Of a stretch of 64,000 bases of DNA, positions 40,801-49,243 are shown piece by piece. Under the pieces are notes generated by a model that was not told the DNA's origin, did not search any database, and saw only the letters and a list, made by a program, of their open reading frames with translations. Position numbers and translations under genes: made by a program. Positions within the stretch are counted from its first letter, which is position 1. Every line of letters begins with the position of its first letter. This stretch comes from Zerene cesonia (Eukaryota > Arthropoda > Insecta > Lepidoptera > Pieridae): contig NC_052102.1 in the NCBI RefSeq assembly GCF_012273895.1, forward strand, positions 10,534,002 through 10,598,001, given 5' to 3'.

Positions 40801-43800
40801 TTAACAATGGATAGTGGTTTTGAGCTTCTTTGATATACAGTGCGTTAAATATACAGTGACTTGATATTTGCAATTGATTTCATGCATGAAGAAGTAAACA
40901 GAAAACATGTAACCATCTAAGAATTAGATTTAGACAACAATAACTATTTGTTGTCAAATATGGATTGGGCCATTTTAATATACTTCATTTAAATTATTCT
41001 TAGCCGTACAGCAGTCATTTACATACACACATACATTTTACTTGTAAAGCAAAATTTGATTCTGGTTTATTGTTCAAATATAAATCATATAATGGGATCA
41101 AAAATATAATACAATATATAATCAAATAAACCTCGACGATCATCAACTTACAGAGTCTAGAGGCCAGCAAGATGGCAGCGATCGCCCAGAAGATGGCGAA
41201 GATAGAAGAAGCGTCTAAGATCCGCAGCGAACAAACCAATAACTTCATCTCGGCCACCAAGGAGGCGTTGGATGCCAAGATGGACTCGCACGAGGAGAAG
41301 CGCGAGGCCTACATCAACGAGCTCAGGGCGAGGCTCAAGGACCACCTCGAGGGTGTTGAGAAGACCCGGTGAGTAAGGAGTTAGAACTGGGTTTTAGTTG
41401 CTACGGGTAAAAAAACGTTGGATTTGCGTTAGCTGTGACAAGATAGTACATAAGTCACTTGATTATGATGAAGGCTTCAAGGATTTTCTTATCTTCGAAT
41501 AGCACGACATATCTACTTAATGATTTATTATCCTGTCACCATAATTCACCTATCTAGCATTTGCTAGATAGGTGAACATGACATAATATTCATGGAACTG
41601 GATTGAAATAATTTCATTTTTACTGAAGAAGCCTGTTTAGCTAACTATGTTTCAATTATTTCTCTTTCCGCCTCGTAGCCTATCATAACCCAATTCCTGA
41701 AAAAATCTCATTAGAATCCGTCGGCAAAGTAATTATATAACATATTAGCTTGCAGTAATCGTATTATGGGTCAATGGATTTGCGAGAGCGACCTCACTTG
41801 ACCGGGTTTAGTTGCACGCTCGAGAACACACCATCATTCGCTTGTTAACCACGATAATAATCGGCTTCTAATGAAATACCAACCACAAATTTTAATCTGA
41901 TAATAATTTAATAGTCTAAAGATATACATTTATCTATTCTAGAACTAAGGTCAAAAGCTATTGTCAGGAAACCTTCAGTGTTTGAACTGTTTTGTTACCA
42001 GATATAAACTGGAGGTCGCACCCTCCGGAGAACGGGGTGATAACCAATTCAATAGTTGAGAATACAATACGCGTGCAATATAAATGTAAAGCTCGCTTTC
42101 ATGAAGAAATCACGTTTCCTATTAGATGAACCTAATTCGATGGAATTATATCTCCGAAAATTTAGGCAGTTTTGTATTCGTACTCGAGTCATTTTCATGA
42201 TGAGTCAGATTATCCGTGAATAAACTTGCCGTAAATAATTGAATACTTAGCCCATATTATGGGCAGAATTTAGCTTCCAAGACATGTATTATAATTTACA
42301 ATAAACAGGCATCCTTTTTGCAATGCTTAAAATTTATTACAAATTCTATTATAGCGTCAATTTATTGCGGTTTGGTATATAGGTTGACCCTGGAACAGCA
42401 GACCGCCGAGGTGTACAAGGCGATCGAGGACAAGATGACCACGGCGGCCGACAAGCGCGATGAGAACATTAAGAAGATGCTGGAGCGTCTGCGTGAACAT
42501 GTACGTGCTTGTTTTTGTCACTGGATTTTAAACTTTATTGTCCCTAAGAAGTGTCCTTTCAGTAATTTAGGATCCATTGAATGAATCTTATAATCGTCAG
42601 AAGATAGACATTTTAGAATGATTTTACACTTTTTATTAAAACACAAGTTCAAATTGGATTATAAACAATCAGGTAAATTATTAGAAGCCTACCTATCTCT
42701 TAATTTTCTTCAAACATAAAATGCTTGGAATCCATATTAATTTTTATTTAAATTGGAAATGACATCTCAACTCCCAAAATTCAACATTTTCTTGATACCT
42801 GATGGTAAGCGATCACCACAGCCCATCAACATTCGCAGAGGTACTACCTCTACCGCACTACCCGCTTCTACTACAGCGCGGTAACTCAAAAAGAAAGAAA
42901 TAATGGACGGGGAATGATAAGGAAAAGGAAAATCTACATACTTCCCAATTATTGGGGTGAACTAGTAATCCGGCATTTGCACCTGGTGTTCAGGAGGAGC
43001 AAGTCCGCAAGGTGCGCGCCGGCAACCAGGAGCGCTTCCAGCAGCTGGAGAGCGCGATCCAGGACAAGCTGCAGCAGGCCGCCGAGCGCCGCCTGCAGCT
43101 CGAGCAGGAGCAGAAGGAGAAGCTGCGCAACCATGTAAGTGCCTCACATCTGGAGACCATGACAATTCCAATAGGTCTGCAATTTTTGGCAGTGTCTCTA
43201 CGGCTGGGATACCAGGAAAGGTAAGTCTCCAGCGTAAGGTCAATGGGTGGAGGTAGACCTTCAACCACGCTCGCTGTGAAGTGTTCGAAAGGTCGGGTTA
43301 AATAATATAGGAAATAAATCGCGTTTAAAATCCGTAAAGTATTTCATTTCTAAATGTATAATACTCACGTTAATCAAACACAAGGAAATACTAAGTCTCC
43401 AGCATTTGTGGGCATTTGGAAAAACAGTTGAAGCAATTGCAGCTGCCCTCCAATGATCGGCATCCATGTGAGTATTTTACAGCTACCAGAAACAAATAAG
43501 ATAGCAAGGAATCCCTCTATTATTTCGACTATTTTTAAGGCTGAGTACCCAACAGATTAATCCAACAGATCTTTAATTCTTTGAGTAATTTTACCAAAAA
43601 CGTTACGTGAATGCGTATTTTTTTCATATGAGTAAATCCTCTGAACTTAATTAAGTTACTGGCTTTAGCGACGTCGCCTAATAAGGTTTAGGGCACATTG
43701 AAGTCCAGTTTTAAATTCAGGGTTCTGTTATTTATAATGTACAGATATAGTAGGATAGTAATCATTAGGTGCACTATGGGAACTGTAAGGAATATGGTAT

Positions 43801-45198
43801 GTTGTAGATAAAAATATATCTTAAAGTAACGGAAAGCAATTGAAACCGCATAAACCACGTCAGTACCTCCCAAATAAACATGTCCTCTGTATACAGGTAA
43901 ATCATTCATAGTTTTCTTTTTTTTATCTTCATTAGCATAACCTTCATATGATTAGTTACTCATGAAAAGGTATTTGCGTTTTTAATTAAAAAATGACAAA
44001 TAATTAAAAAAAGAACAGACTAAAACACACATGTTTTTCGCGGTGTAACTAGCGTCCATTCACTTTTTTATTTGTAATAAAGCACATATTTTTTTTTACC
44101 ATAATTCTTATCTTCTCAAAATGCAAGTACCAAAAGTATCAAACCATCTTATTATTTTACATCTTATATGCTTTTGTTTATAAGATGTAAAATAATAAGT
44201 ATACTTACGTTATAATGTATACTTGTGTTTTTTTTTTTTGTTGCCCCATTAAATTTTTTTTTGTAGAGTTTTTCATCATTTTATTATTTTTCACATCACA
44301 TCGTTTCATCACAATCTCGTAGAACAATAAGTTGGCGGAAGTGCGCTCCGTGCTGTCCGCCAAAGTGGAGGAGATCACGAAGGACATCGAGACGAAGCTC
44401 ACCGCGGCGGAGATCAACCGCGAGAAGGAGATGCAGAGGAAACTCGACTTTGTCAAGAAGGAGGTTGGTTGCGTTTTGCGTGACGACGCTGGAGTGTGAA
44501 TGTGATTCGACTTGAATTCGATTTATTATTTAATATGTTGTTTTTTTTTATTAATAAATTAATAAAGGCATATAATTTTGAAATTTGAACATCATTCCTA
44601 TATAAATATACGAAATCGTTTTATTAAATTAATAGACATAATATCTAATGTTAGTCAAATATATTTATGTAATCATGTTATGTTATCGTCTTTGCCGAAG
44701 GGGTCGCGGACGAATTTTAACCAACTCCCCTGGCCCCTTCACTTAAGTGGCTCGACGGAACACAGTGGGGTTTTGGTCGGTAGGAATCCGACATAACCCA
44801 CGGCTTTATAACCGGAAGCCGTGGGTATCTATGCAAGATTTCCCCACTTAGTTATCGTCTTTAATCAAAATCTACTAAGATTGTATAAATTATTTCACCA
44901 CTTGAGTTGTGTTATTGCTAAATGACGTTATCCTTCATAGCTGGGATACCTATTTTTTTGTTTACAACAAACATTAGTATTTCTGTCATTTTATACTAGG
45001 TCTACTATTTGATTCTTAGATAAATAAAATGAAAATAACTACATACTATCTAAATCACATGTTATGTTGTAATCTACAACAGACAAACACTATATGCACT
45101 CTCTTACAATCGTCCAAATGTTCCAGGAGCGGCGCGCCGAGCTGGTCCGGCAGAACAAGTGCGCGCGCGCCGAGACGGACGCGCCCACGTCCGGCTAG
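13845..45198 (+). CDS. stai: Stathmin (distal-start isoform, 290 aa)
   Basis: Stathmins bind tubulin dimers through a long helix and control microtubule turnover; insects have one gene (stai in flies). Exons are 13845-13863, 40570-40736, 41154-41368, 42383-42500, 42994-43134, 44323-44463 and 45127-45198, totalling 873 nt with an intact frame. The start exon encodes only MEVETK plus one base. Exon 2 encodes STEIRCQEMSKGGLAYEVIL and the proline-directed sites DSPEKTPSVEE, the region phosphorylated in vertebrate stathmin. Exons 3-6 encode successive charged coiled-coil repeats (LEASKMAAIAQKM, LTLEQQTAEVYKAI, EEQVRKVRAGNQE, NNKLAEVRSVLSAK), consistent with an extended tubulin-binding helix. It ends APTSG. 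Intron 1 is 26.7 kb. Exons are GC-rich in AT-rich introns. Alternative 5' exons are listed separately. Confidence 0.93.
18694..18873 (-). mobile_element. Helitron-like element, family B
   Basis: Read on the minus strand it runs from TCTTAATATATAAAATTC to TTTGCCGGGTGCAGCTAG and is flanked by A and T, as expected for Helitron insertion between A and T. A close relative lies at 55808-55986 and a decayed one at about 40363. There is no coding capacity; it is non-autonomous. Confidence 0.65.
18915..19097 (-). mobile_element. Helitron-like element, family A, 3' end decayed
   Basis: On the minus strand it starts TCCTATTAATATTATAAA and shares nearly its whole length with the copies at 24000 and 24195, including ACGCAAAAACTACTGAA. 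The CTAG terminus is lost. Confidence 0.6.
19879..20059 (-). mobile_element. Helitron-like element, family C
   Basis: On the minus strand it runs from TCACACTAATAAGTAAAA to a GC-rich end (CCGGGAGCCTTCGTCTAG), with A and T at the target borders. About 180 bp, no coding capacity. Confidence 0.6.
21282..21440 (+). mobile_element. Helitron-like fragment, family D
   Basis: It contains AGTATAAAACAAAGTCGC and, near the other end, GCGTGCGAAGCCGCG, shared with 29770-29984 and in part with 7601-7790. It follows directly on an ATTC microsatellite. The CTAG end is missing. Confidence 0.5.
22437..22650. repeat. SINE-like interspersed repeat
   Basis: The stretch contains GCCTGGTGGTAAGCAAATTG and GTGCCCATCACACCTGCATT. 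These resemble the TGATGGTAAGCGATCACC phrase of the repeats at 23046 and 42790, a common lepidopteran interspersed repeat. Borders are approximate. Confidence 0.45.
22861..22914. repeat. Perfect 25-bp hairpin with 4-nt loop
   Basis: Arm 22861-22885 and arm 22890-22914 are exact reverse complements (TATTATCGAGCAGTTACTGA...) around the loop CTAT. It lies in stathmin intron 1 and belongs to no recognised element. Confidence 0.9.
23046..23155. repeat. SINE/LINE-type repeat fragment
   Basis: The phrase GGGCCACCTGATGTTAAGTG followed by TTCACCACCGCCCATAAAC is a common lepidopteran repeat tail, also seen in altered form at 42790. The class cannot be settled from this fragment. Confidence 0.5.
24000..24183 (-). 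mobile_element. Helitron-like element, family A, copy 1 of an abutting pair
   Basis: On the minus strand it runs from TCCTACTAATATTATAAATG to GGACGCAGCTAG. The flanks are A and T on the plus strand. The next copy starts only 11 bp away in the same orientation. Confidence 0.65.
24195..24392 (-). mobile_element. Helitron-like element, family A, copy 2
   Basis: On the minus strand it runs from TCCTACTAATATTATAAATG to GCGCAGCTAG, with the terminal hairpin CGCGGGTGAAACCGCG about 7 nt before the CTAG-containing end. This is the best-preserved Helitron-type 3' end in the window. Flanks are A and T. Confidence 0.7.
25490..25583 (+). CDS. stai: Candidate alternative stathmin start exon (isoform 315 aa)
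   Basis: An ATG opens 31 codons (MPCFPKNPIIKVSNDVTSII, then WDGPDDEHLPP) and ends in phase 1 at a good donor (CCAG|GTAAAT). Phase 1 is exactly what stathmin exon 2 needs, so splicing would give PPATEIRCQEMSKGG. Upstream, CTCAGTTGG matches an arthropod initiator (A at 25454) and GGTCTA at +28 partly matches a DPE. Inferred to be a middle promoter of stathmin, producing a different N-terminus with an early Cys. Not proven without transcripts. Confidence 0.6.
26640..26705. repeat. Compound inverted repeat
   Basis: The 18-mer GAATATGAGGATTCATTC at 26640-26657 is followed by two exact reverse-complement copies at 26662-26679 and 26688-26705. Surrounding ATTC-rich simple sequence suggests slippage took part in its origin. 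Confidence 0.85.
28205..28510 (+). mobile_element. tRNA-derived SINE
   Basis: It has a tRNA-like head with box A (GTGGCTCAGTGTTGAG) and box B (GGGGTTCGAGACC), then a body with CATCGTGAGGAAACCGGCAT and AGGCCTGTGTCCCAGCAGTG. It ends in ATGGGCTGATGATGATGA, the tail typical of lepidopteran tRNA SINEs. It lies in stathmin intron 1, and target duplication is unclear. Confidence 0.8.
29770..29984 (+). mobile_element. Helitron-like element, family D
   Basis: It starts TCTATATAATATACATATAA after A and ends with GCGTGCGAAGTCGCGAGC and CTAG before T. The middle (CCCTATGTATG, GGTAGTGGTTCAAGGGG) is shared with the copies at 7601 and 21282. Confidence 0.6.
33442..33493. repeat. Perfect 24-bp hairpin with 4-nt loop
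   Basis: The arms 33442-33465 and 33470-33493 are exact reverse complements (AGCTGGCTTATGTAATTTTA...) around the loop TAAT. It lies in stathmin intron 1, outside any recognised element. Confidence 0.9.
34380..35357 (+). promoter_or_regulatory. GC-rich internal promoter region of stathmin (P3)
   Basis: A GC-rich island in AT-rich intron, densest at 34690-34880 and 35190-35330, has Sp1-like blocks (CCCGCCCGCCC, GGGCGG) and ends directly at the MLIGLV start exon. TTCAGTTT near 35271 is initiator-like. Two short open frames here lack support and are probably by-products of base composition. Confidence 0.5.
35358..35433 (+). CDS. stai: Candidate alternative stathmin start exon with Cys cluster (isoform 309 aa)
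   Basis: GCCGCCACCATG, a perfect vertebrate-style Kozak context, opens 25 codons (MLIGLVRDSVMQCFCHSC, then RAPVLPA). It leaves phase 1 at CCAGCAG|GTTGGA, so it joins exon 2 as PATEIRCQEM. The short hydrophobic start followed by CFCHSC resembles the palmitoylated Golgi-targeting N-terminus of vertebrate SCG10/RB3 stathmins (which carry CSC motifs). Inferred to make a membrane-bound isoform. Confidence 0.65.
39102..39179 (+). CDS. stai: Candidate stathmin cassette exon (26 aa, phase 1-1)
   Basis: These 78 bp lie between a pyrimidine-rich acceptor (GGTTTTTCTTAG) and a strong donor (TCA|GTAAGT), with one frame open throughout. Entry and exit are both phase 1, so it could be inserted between any of the three start exons and exon 2 without a shift. 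The peptide is very basic (HRRSAPVKKPVGKPRTKQ, then PKKVKFI). There is no ATG in frame, so it would be internal. This is an inference from splice geometry. Confidence 0.5.
40363..40495 (-). mobile_element. Decayed Helitron-like family B fragment
   Basis: AGCTGACCTGGCAAACGGTG and the following TACCTTACTCTTATC match the copies at 18694 and 55808 with many changes. It lies just upstream of stathmin exon 2. Confidence 0.5.
41545..41576. repeat. Perfect 15-bp hairpin with 2-nt loop
   Basis: TTCACCTATCTAGCA (41545-41559) is exactly reverse-complemented at 41562-41576. It lies in the stathmin intron between exons 3 and 4. Confidence 0.85.
42790..42905. repeat. SINE/LINE-type repeat fragment
   Basis: CCTGATGGTAAGCGATCACC and the following CAGCCCATCAACATTCG form a widespread lepidopteran repeat. 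It lies in the stathmin intron just upstream of exon 5. Confidence 0.55.
44148..44199. repeat. Perfect 21-bp hairpin with 10-nt loop
   Basis: The arm 44148-44168 (CTTATTATTTTACATCTTATA) is repeated as its exact reverse complement at 44179-44199. It ends about 120 bp before stathmin exon 6. Confidence 0.88.
44694..44850. mobile_element. Short retroposon with 12-bp target duplication
   Basis: A GC-rich insertion of 157 bp is flanked by exact direct repeats GTTATCGTCTTT (44682-44693 and 44851-44862). It contains a hairpin (ACCCACGGCTT paired with AAGCCGTGGGT, near 44797-44827). It lies between stathmin exons 6 and 7. The class is not recognised; a SINE is the simplest guess. Confidence 0.65.
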
Positions 45199-46600
45199 GT
45201 CGCCTCCCCCCGTGCCCCCTCCCCCCTCCAGCTCCCCTTTCCCCCCACACCGCCCTGCGACCGCGCGCTCAGCGGTTACGTCAGTCATAAGTAATTGCTG
45301 ATTGATAGCAAGAATCAGACACTCGGTAATTGCTGACTGGTTTGGTTAGATGTACACGTGCTTTGGAGCAGTGGTTCACTGATTAGCTTGATGGATTCGT
45401 GCTGAGAAGGTGTTCGGTAATTGCTGAATGTACTGAAGGTGAACATCAGTGACTGATGAATACGTTCTTAGCAGACTTGTTGTTCAGTAATTTCTGAACA
45501 CATGTATTCTTGTTTAAAATGCTGCAGAGTGGTGGCTCACAACATTCGCGTATGCTCTAAAAAGCAGTAGCAGGCAGCAATTACTGAACATCACATGTTT
45601 ATGAATTTCATTAATAATCAACAATTACTGAAAATGTTGTATGGATTGCATTACACAGCATCGAAATTAAGCAAGATTTTTGGTCAGCAACTACTGAGAT
45701 TATTAATGTCTAAACTCCAGTATACAGTAATAAACAGTCACAAAAGATAAATAGTCAGCAAATACTAAGCTAATTTTCAGTATAAATACTTGAATGTTTT
45801 GAACGCTGACTAAATGTTGCTGACCTAGCTATGAAGCTGCTGAGCATTTAATTATCTATAATTATCATTTACACCACGAACGTGTGAGGGTTTGTAAAGT
45901 AAAAACGACAGATTAAAAAAGTACCGTAAAAATCGAGCCATAGACTTCTTGCCTACACTGCCATAATTTGAACACCAGTCAACACATGTGGAATTAAATA
46001 ATTCATAAAGTCCAATATAGCGTTTGGCGTAGGGCAATAAAACAAAGGGTTCCACACCTATCCTGTGCCTAGGCATCTAGTTCACACCTACGGACTAACG
46101 TATTATTGCCAGTTGAGGGCGGGAAACGGCGTATTAATAGAAATATTATAGCAATACTGTGTTTACATAACGATGATGTAACATCAGTACCCTCGTAACT
46201 TGCTTTCTTTTGAGGTCAACTCGACTTAGGTATTATTTCACGTGGCAACATCGCTGACACAGGCCTATTAAATTAAAAATTATAAAAAAAAAAATTAGAT
46301 GTGTCATTACACGGGGAGCGTTCATACAATGTAGATGTAATTGGTTTGACTAAGATGGATATTGGGGGTAAATAATTCGGAATTTACTATAATATATTGT
46401 ATGAACAGTTCCCAATCAGATTTTAGTACGCGATTACGGTGATTCTCGTACTAAAATATGGTTTTAGGGTTCTCAATTAATGGTACGGTGGTAACTAACG
46501 CTAGTAATACGGAACCCGTTGCTTAGCAAGTGAGAACGAGGTGGTTTTTTAATAATAAATAGGTAATAGACTTATATCATTATTTTTAAATGTACGCAGC
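45199..46600 (+). other. Stathmin 3' UTR region
   Basis: Directly after the stop comes a C-rich block (45203-45265), then a 480-bp stretch with eight copies of a near-palindromic motif around CAGTAATTACTG. The first AATAAA is at 45729-45734; the true 3' end could be further on. Confidence 0.55.
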
Positions 46601-47989
46601 AGTATTTTAGGATGGTTAAATAAATTTAAGTTTTCTTTGTGGTTAAATGGCTTATGTATGGTTGGGGTGACTAAGAAGATGATCTAATGCACATAAAACA
46701 TTTAATTCATATACTAACAGATGTTTTGTTAACAATACCTGTACAAGATGAGTTTTAAATGAATTAATGAGAGGCTATTTTAAAAATGTTAATTGGCAAT
46801 ACTAAAAGTTGCTATCTATAAGTCACTCTTACCATGTAAAAGCCAATTTTAAGTCACTTTTAACACTGTCACTCTATAGACTGCATAATATAATTTGTAT
46901 AGTATCTATCGGTTGGGTTTGGGAGTGGTATGCCCGGTCTAGATGCATTTATCGGTGGCACAAAATAAACGCAGGCCATGTTTTACCCATTGACAATACA
47001 ACCGTAAATTTTAATTTTCAAATAGCTTGCGTTTATCAGCATTTATTGTGATATCTAGTCCAGATAATGATAAGTAATTTTTCATAATTCGCACCAAAAT
47101 AGCATTTGATAACCAAATTAATTTGCAATCGTATTCGAATTTCAATATTTTGGCGCCATTTATTTCACTTCCGAATTTAAAAAATTGTCTATGACACGAT
47201 GGTGATAATGCCATGATCTCAATTGCACAATATGGGAGAAACAGCAAAAGTGCCTGAATATCTGCTAACGTAAAACTTGCCTTTTAGCGTTTTATATTTT
47301 TTTATTGGTAGTCAACGCCGGGCCGGTATCGGTGGTTTGGACAACAGCTTCTGTGATGTTTCGCTATAGGATAAAATCGATTAGGCACAAATTATATCCA
47401 TAACCATATCTGGTGTCGTTCGATTGTATCGATACGTGTCTACGCGGGAACGGAAGAGATAGTATATATTTTTGCCATTCGTTTCGATAATAATGTATAT
47501 AATAAGGAGGTGCAGCTTGTGCGGCGGGGCGAGGACGACGCTTGCCTGCTTCTACTCGTATTACTAACGCTGTTCAAGTAAGGTTAGGTGTAAGTTAGCT
47601 TGTTTTCGAAGACGTGACGAACCTTTGACCAATTTGCCTTGGATATTGTGTAGCATTTTAGACTCTCAAGATCGAGATGAATCATGTATAGCATCGCTTT
47701 CGATAATTCTTAATTTTTATTTTCGTAATGTTAGTCCCTCTTATGGTGTTATAATATGTTAATTTTATTTTTTATGTAATTGATAATGTGCTTCAGTTTG
47801 TGAGGTATATGAAATTGCTGTTTGAAGTGCAGCCAACTTTTGTAGTTTCATTGTCGTATTGATTAAAGTCATAAATACTAACAATATTTTTGTTTTATTT
47901 TACTGATATTACCCTATTACCACTTCTCGGGCAATAAGTAAAAAACACAAATACAATTTTTAGGTTTATAGCATTGAAATGCTGTATAA
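46601..47989. other. Intergenic, stathmin downstream
   Basis: AT-rich DNA, perhaps partly stathmin 3' UTR. No gene was recognised. A GC-richer patch at about 47430-47590 has no clear open frame. Confidence 0.45.
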
Positions 47990-48259
47990 ATGAGAAATTT
48001 TGAAAGAATAGAAGAAATCGATACAATATTGTAATCATTGAAATAATGTTTCGTATTGGTTGTGATGGTTCTTAATCATCTCAATAGATGGCGTGGGGTG
48101 CCCCTTAGGCACATGAAACCGAAAGAGTAGAAGAAATTCGATTACTGTGGCGGGATCACGGGTGGCCGAGAGGCTAGGCGTTGCTACGGTTAGGCAAGAA
48201 ACGCAGGTTCGAATCCTGCCTCGTGATCAAATTTTTTCTATTCTTTCAAAATTTCTCAT
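47990..48259. repeat. 270-bp inverted-repeat cassette around a tRNA-like sequence
   Basis: The arms ATGAGAAATTTTGAAAGAAT... (47990-48013) and 48236-48259 are perfect 24-bp reverse complements, and pairing continues inward after one mismatch. A direct near-copy of part of the arm (GAAAGAGTAGAAGAAATTCG) is at 48121. Inside is a second small hairpin region (GGGGTGCCCCTTAGGCAC) and a tRNA-like element. Confidence 0.75.
48156..48227 (+). tRNA. tRNA-like sequence, possibly a pseudo-tRNA
   Basis: These 72 nt fold as a cloverleaf: acceptor TCACGGG/CTCGTGA, D arm GCC..GGC, anticodon arm TTGCT-ACGGTTA-GGCAA, variable loop GAAAC and T arm GCAGG-TTCGAAT-CCTGC. Box A (TGGCCGAGAGG) and box B (GGTTCGAATCC) are good, and a run of six T follows at 48232. 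The D arm resembles tRNA-Ser/Leu, yet the long variable arm is missing. The loop would read GGT (Thr) but has C instead of the near-universal U33. The stem can be extended to 9 bp. It is probably Pol III-competent but not a normal tRNA. Confidence 0.55.
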
Positions 48260-49243
48260 CAACACAAATATATATTTGCAAATCACAAAATAAGTGTTTG
48301 GTTTACTAGTAAATTTTTCTACAATTTTTTTACTCATGAGCTGTAAGAACTAATTTAGTTCTTACAGCTCGCTATATTTTGGTACTTAAGATTCGGTTGA
48401 TTTTTAAAATATGATAAAAAGCAAAAATTACAAACAGGGCTTTATTAGAAGTTGCAATAATTAGTAAAAGATTGGGTTTGTTTGGTCTGTATTACGAAGA
48501 GCAAACGTTCGAAGGGCGATCCTATGTCAAATAAAATAAATTCAAATTACAACATTTTTATATTGTACACATTGCCACAATATACTAGTACAGCGGACCG
48601 ACTTAGCTTCGGCCGTTTCAGTAATAGTAGTAACTAGTTTTTAATTTGTGGTACCAACTATTTCATATAATATGTAAAAGACTGTGTATAGTAATAGGTC
48701 TCAAGGATATATATTCAATGCTGAAAATATTTTTGAAAGCGGTCGTTGTTTATGAGATTAAAGCATTAAAAAACACAAATTCTTTAAGATTTATATTATG
48801 TATTAGTATAGACTATTCATTATAGATACAGCATTGCTGCATTTGGTAGTGCGACTTATTTCTCAAAGGTTCGACATATATTTGGTTACATTGTTTACTG
48901 CGTTTGCATTATGAAAAATTATGTCATTTGTGATATTGTATAGAAAGTGAATTACATAAGATGTAATTGTTTTTTTATAATTAAAAAAAACCGTACCTTC
49001 ACCAATTGCCATGTACAAAAACTTATACTCATAGACAAAATCACGTTGACGACTAATGTCAAAAGATAAATGGAGAGATGAATTACTAAACGTCAGTAAT
49101 AAAAATGGCCACTGCTTGAGTGTTCCTGTTTGTAAAATCACATTGTTGTATTTATAAATGAAATACTTATCATCGTAGCTTAATTAGTATTTTCAGAATT
49201 GTTTCTGTTTGAAATTTTATTTCGGGATCCTGTAAATCTCAAA
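48260..49243. other. Intergenic, CWC22 upstream
   Basis: AT-rich DNA. It holds a perfect hairpin (48338-48370) and the CWC22 5' region. TATTTTCAG at about 49188-49196 could be an acceptor of a 5' UTR intron or an initiator. Confidence 0.5.
48338..48370. repeat. Perfect 16-bp hairpin with 1-nt loop
   Basis: GAGCTGTAAGAACTAA (48338-48353) is exactly reverse-complemented at 48355-48370 around one T. It is 78 bp beyond the tRNA-like cassette. Confidence 0.88.

Noticed and set aside
42914..43268. Antisense and shifted frames at stathmin exon 5
   Set aside because: They overlap a well-supported coiled-coil exon with correct phases and have no homology I can recognise.
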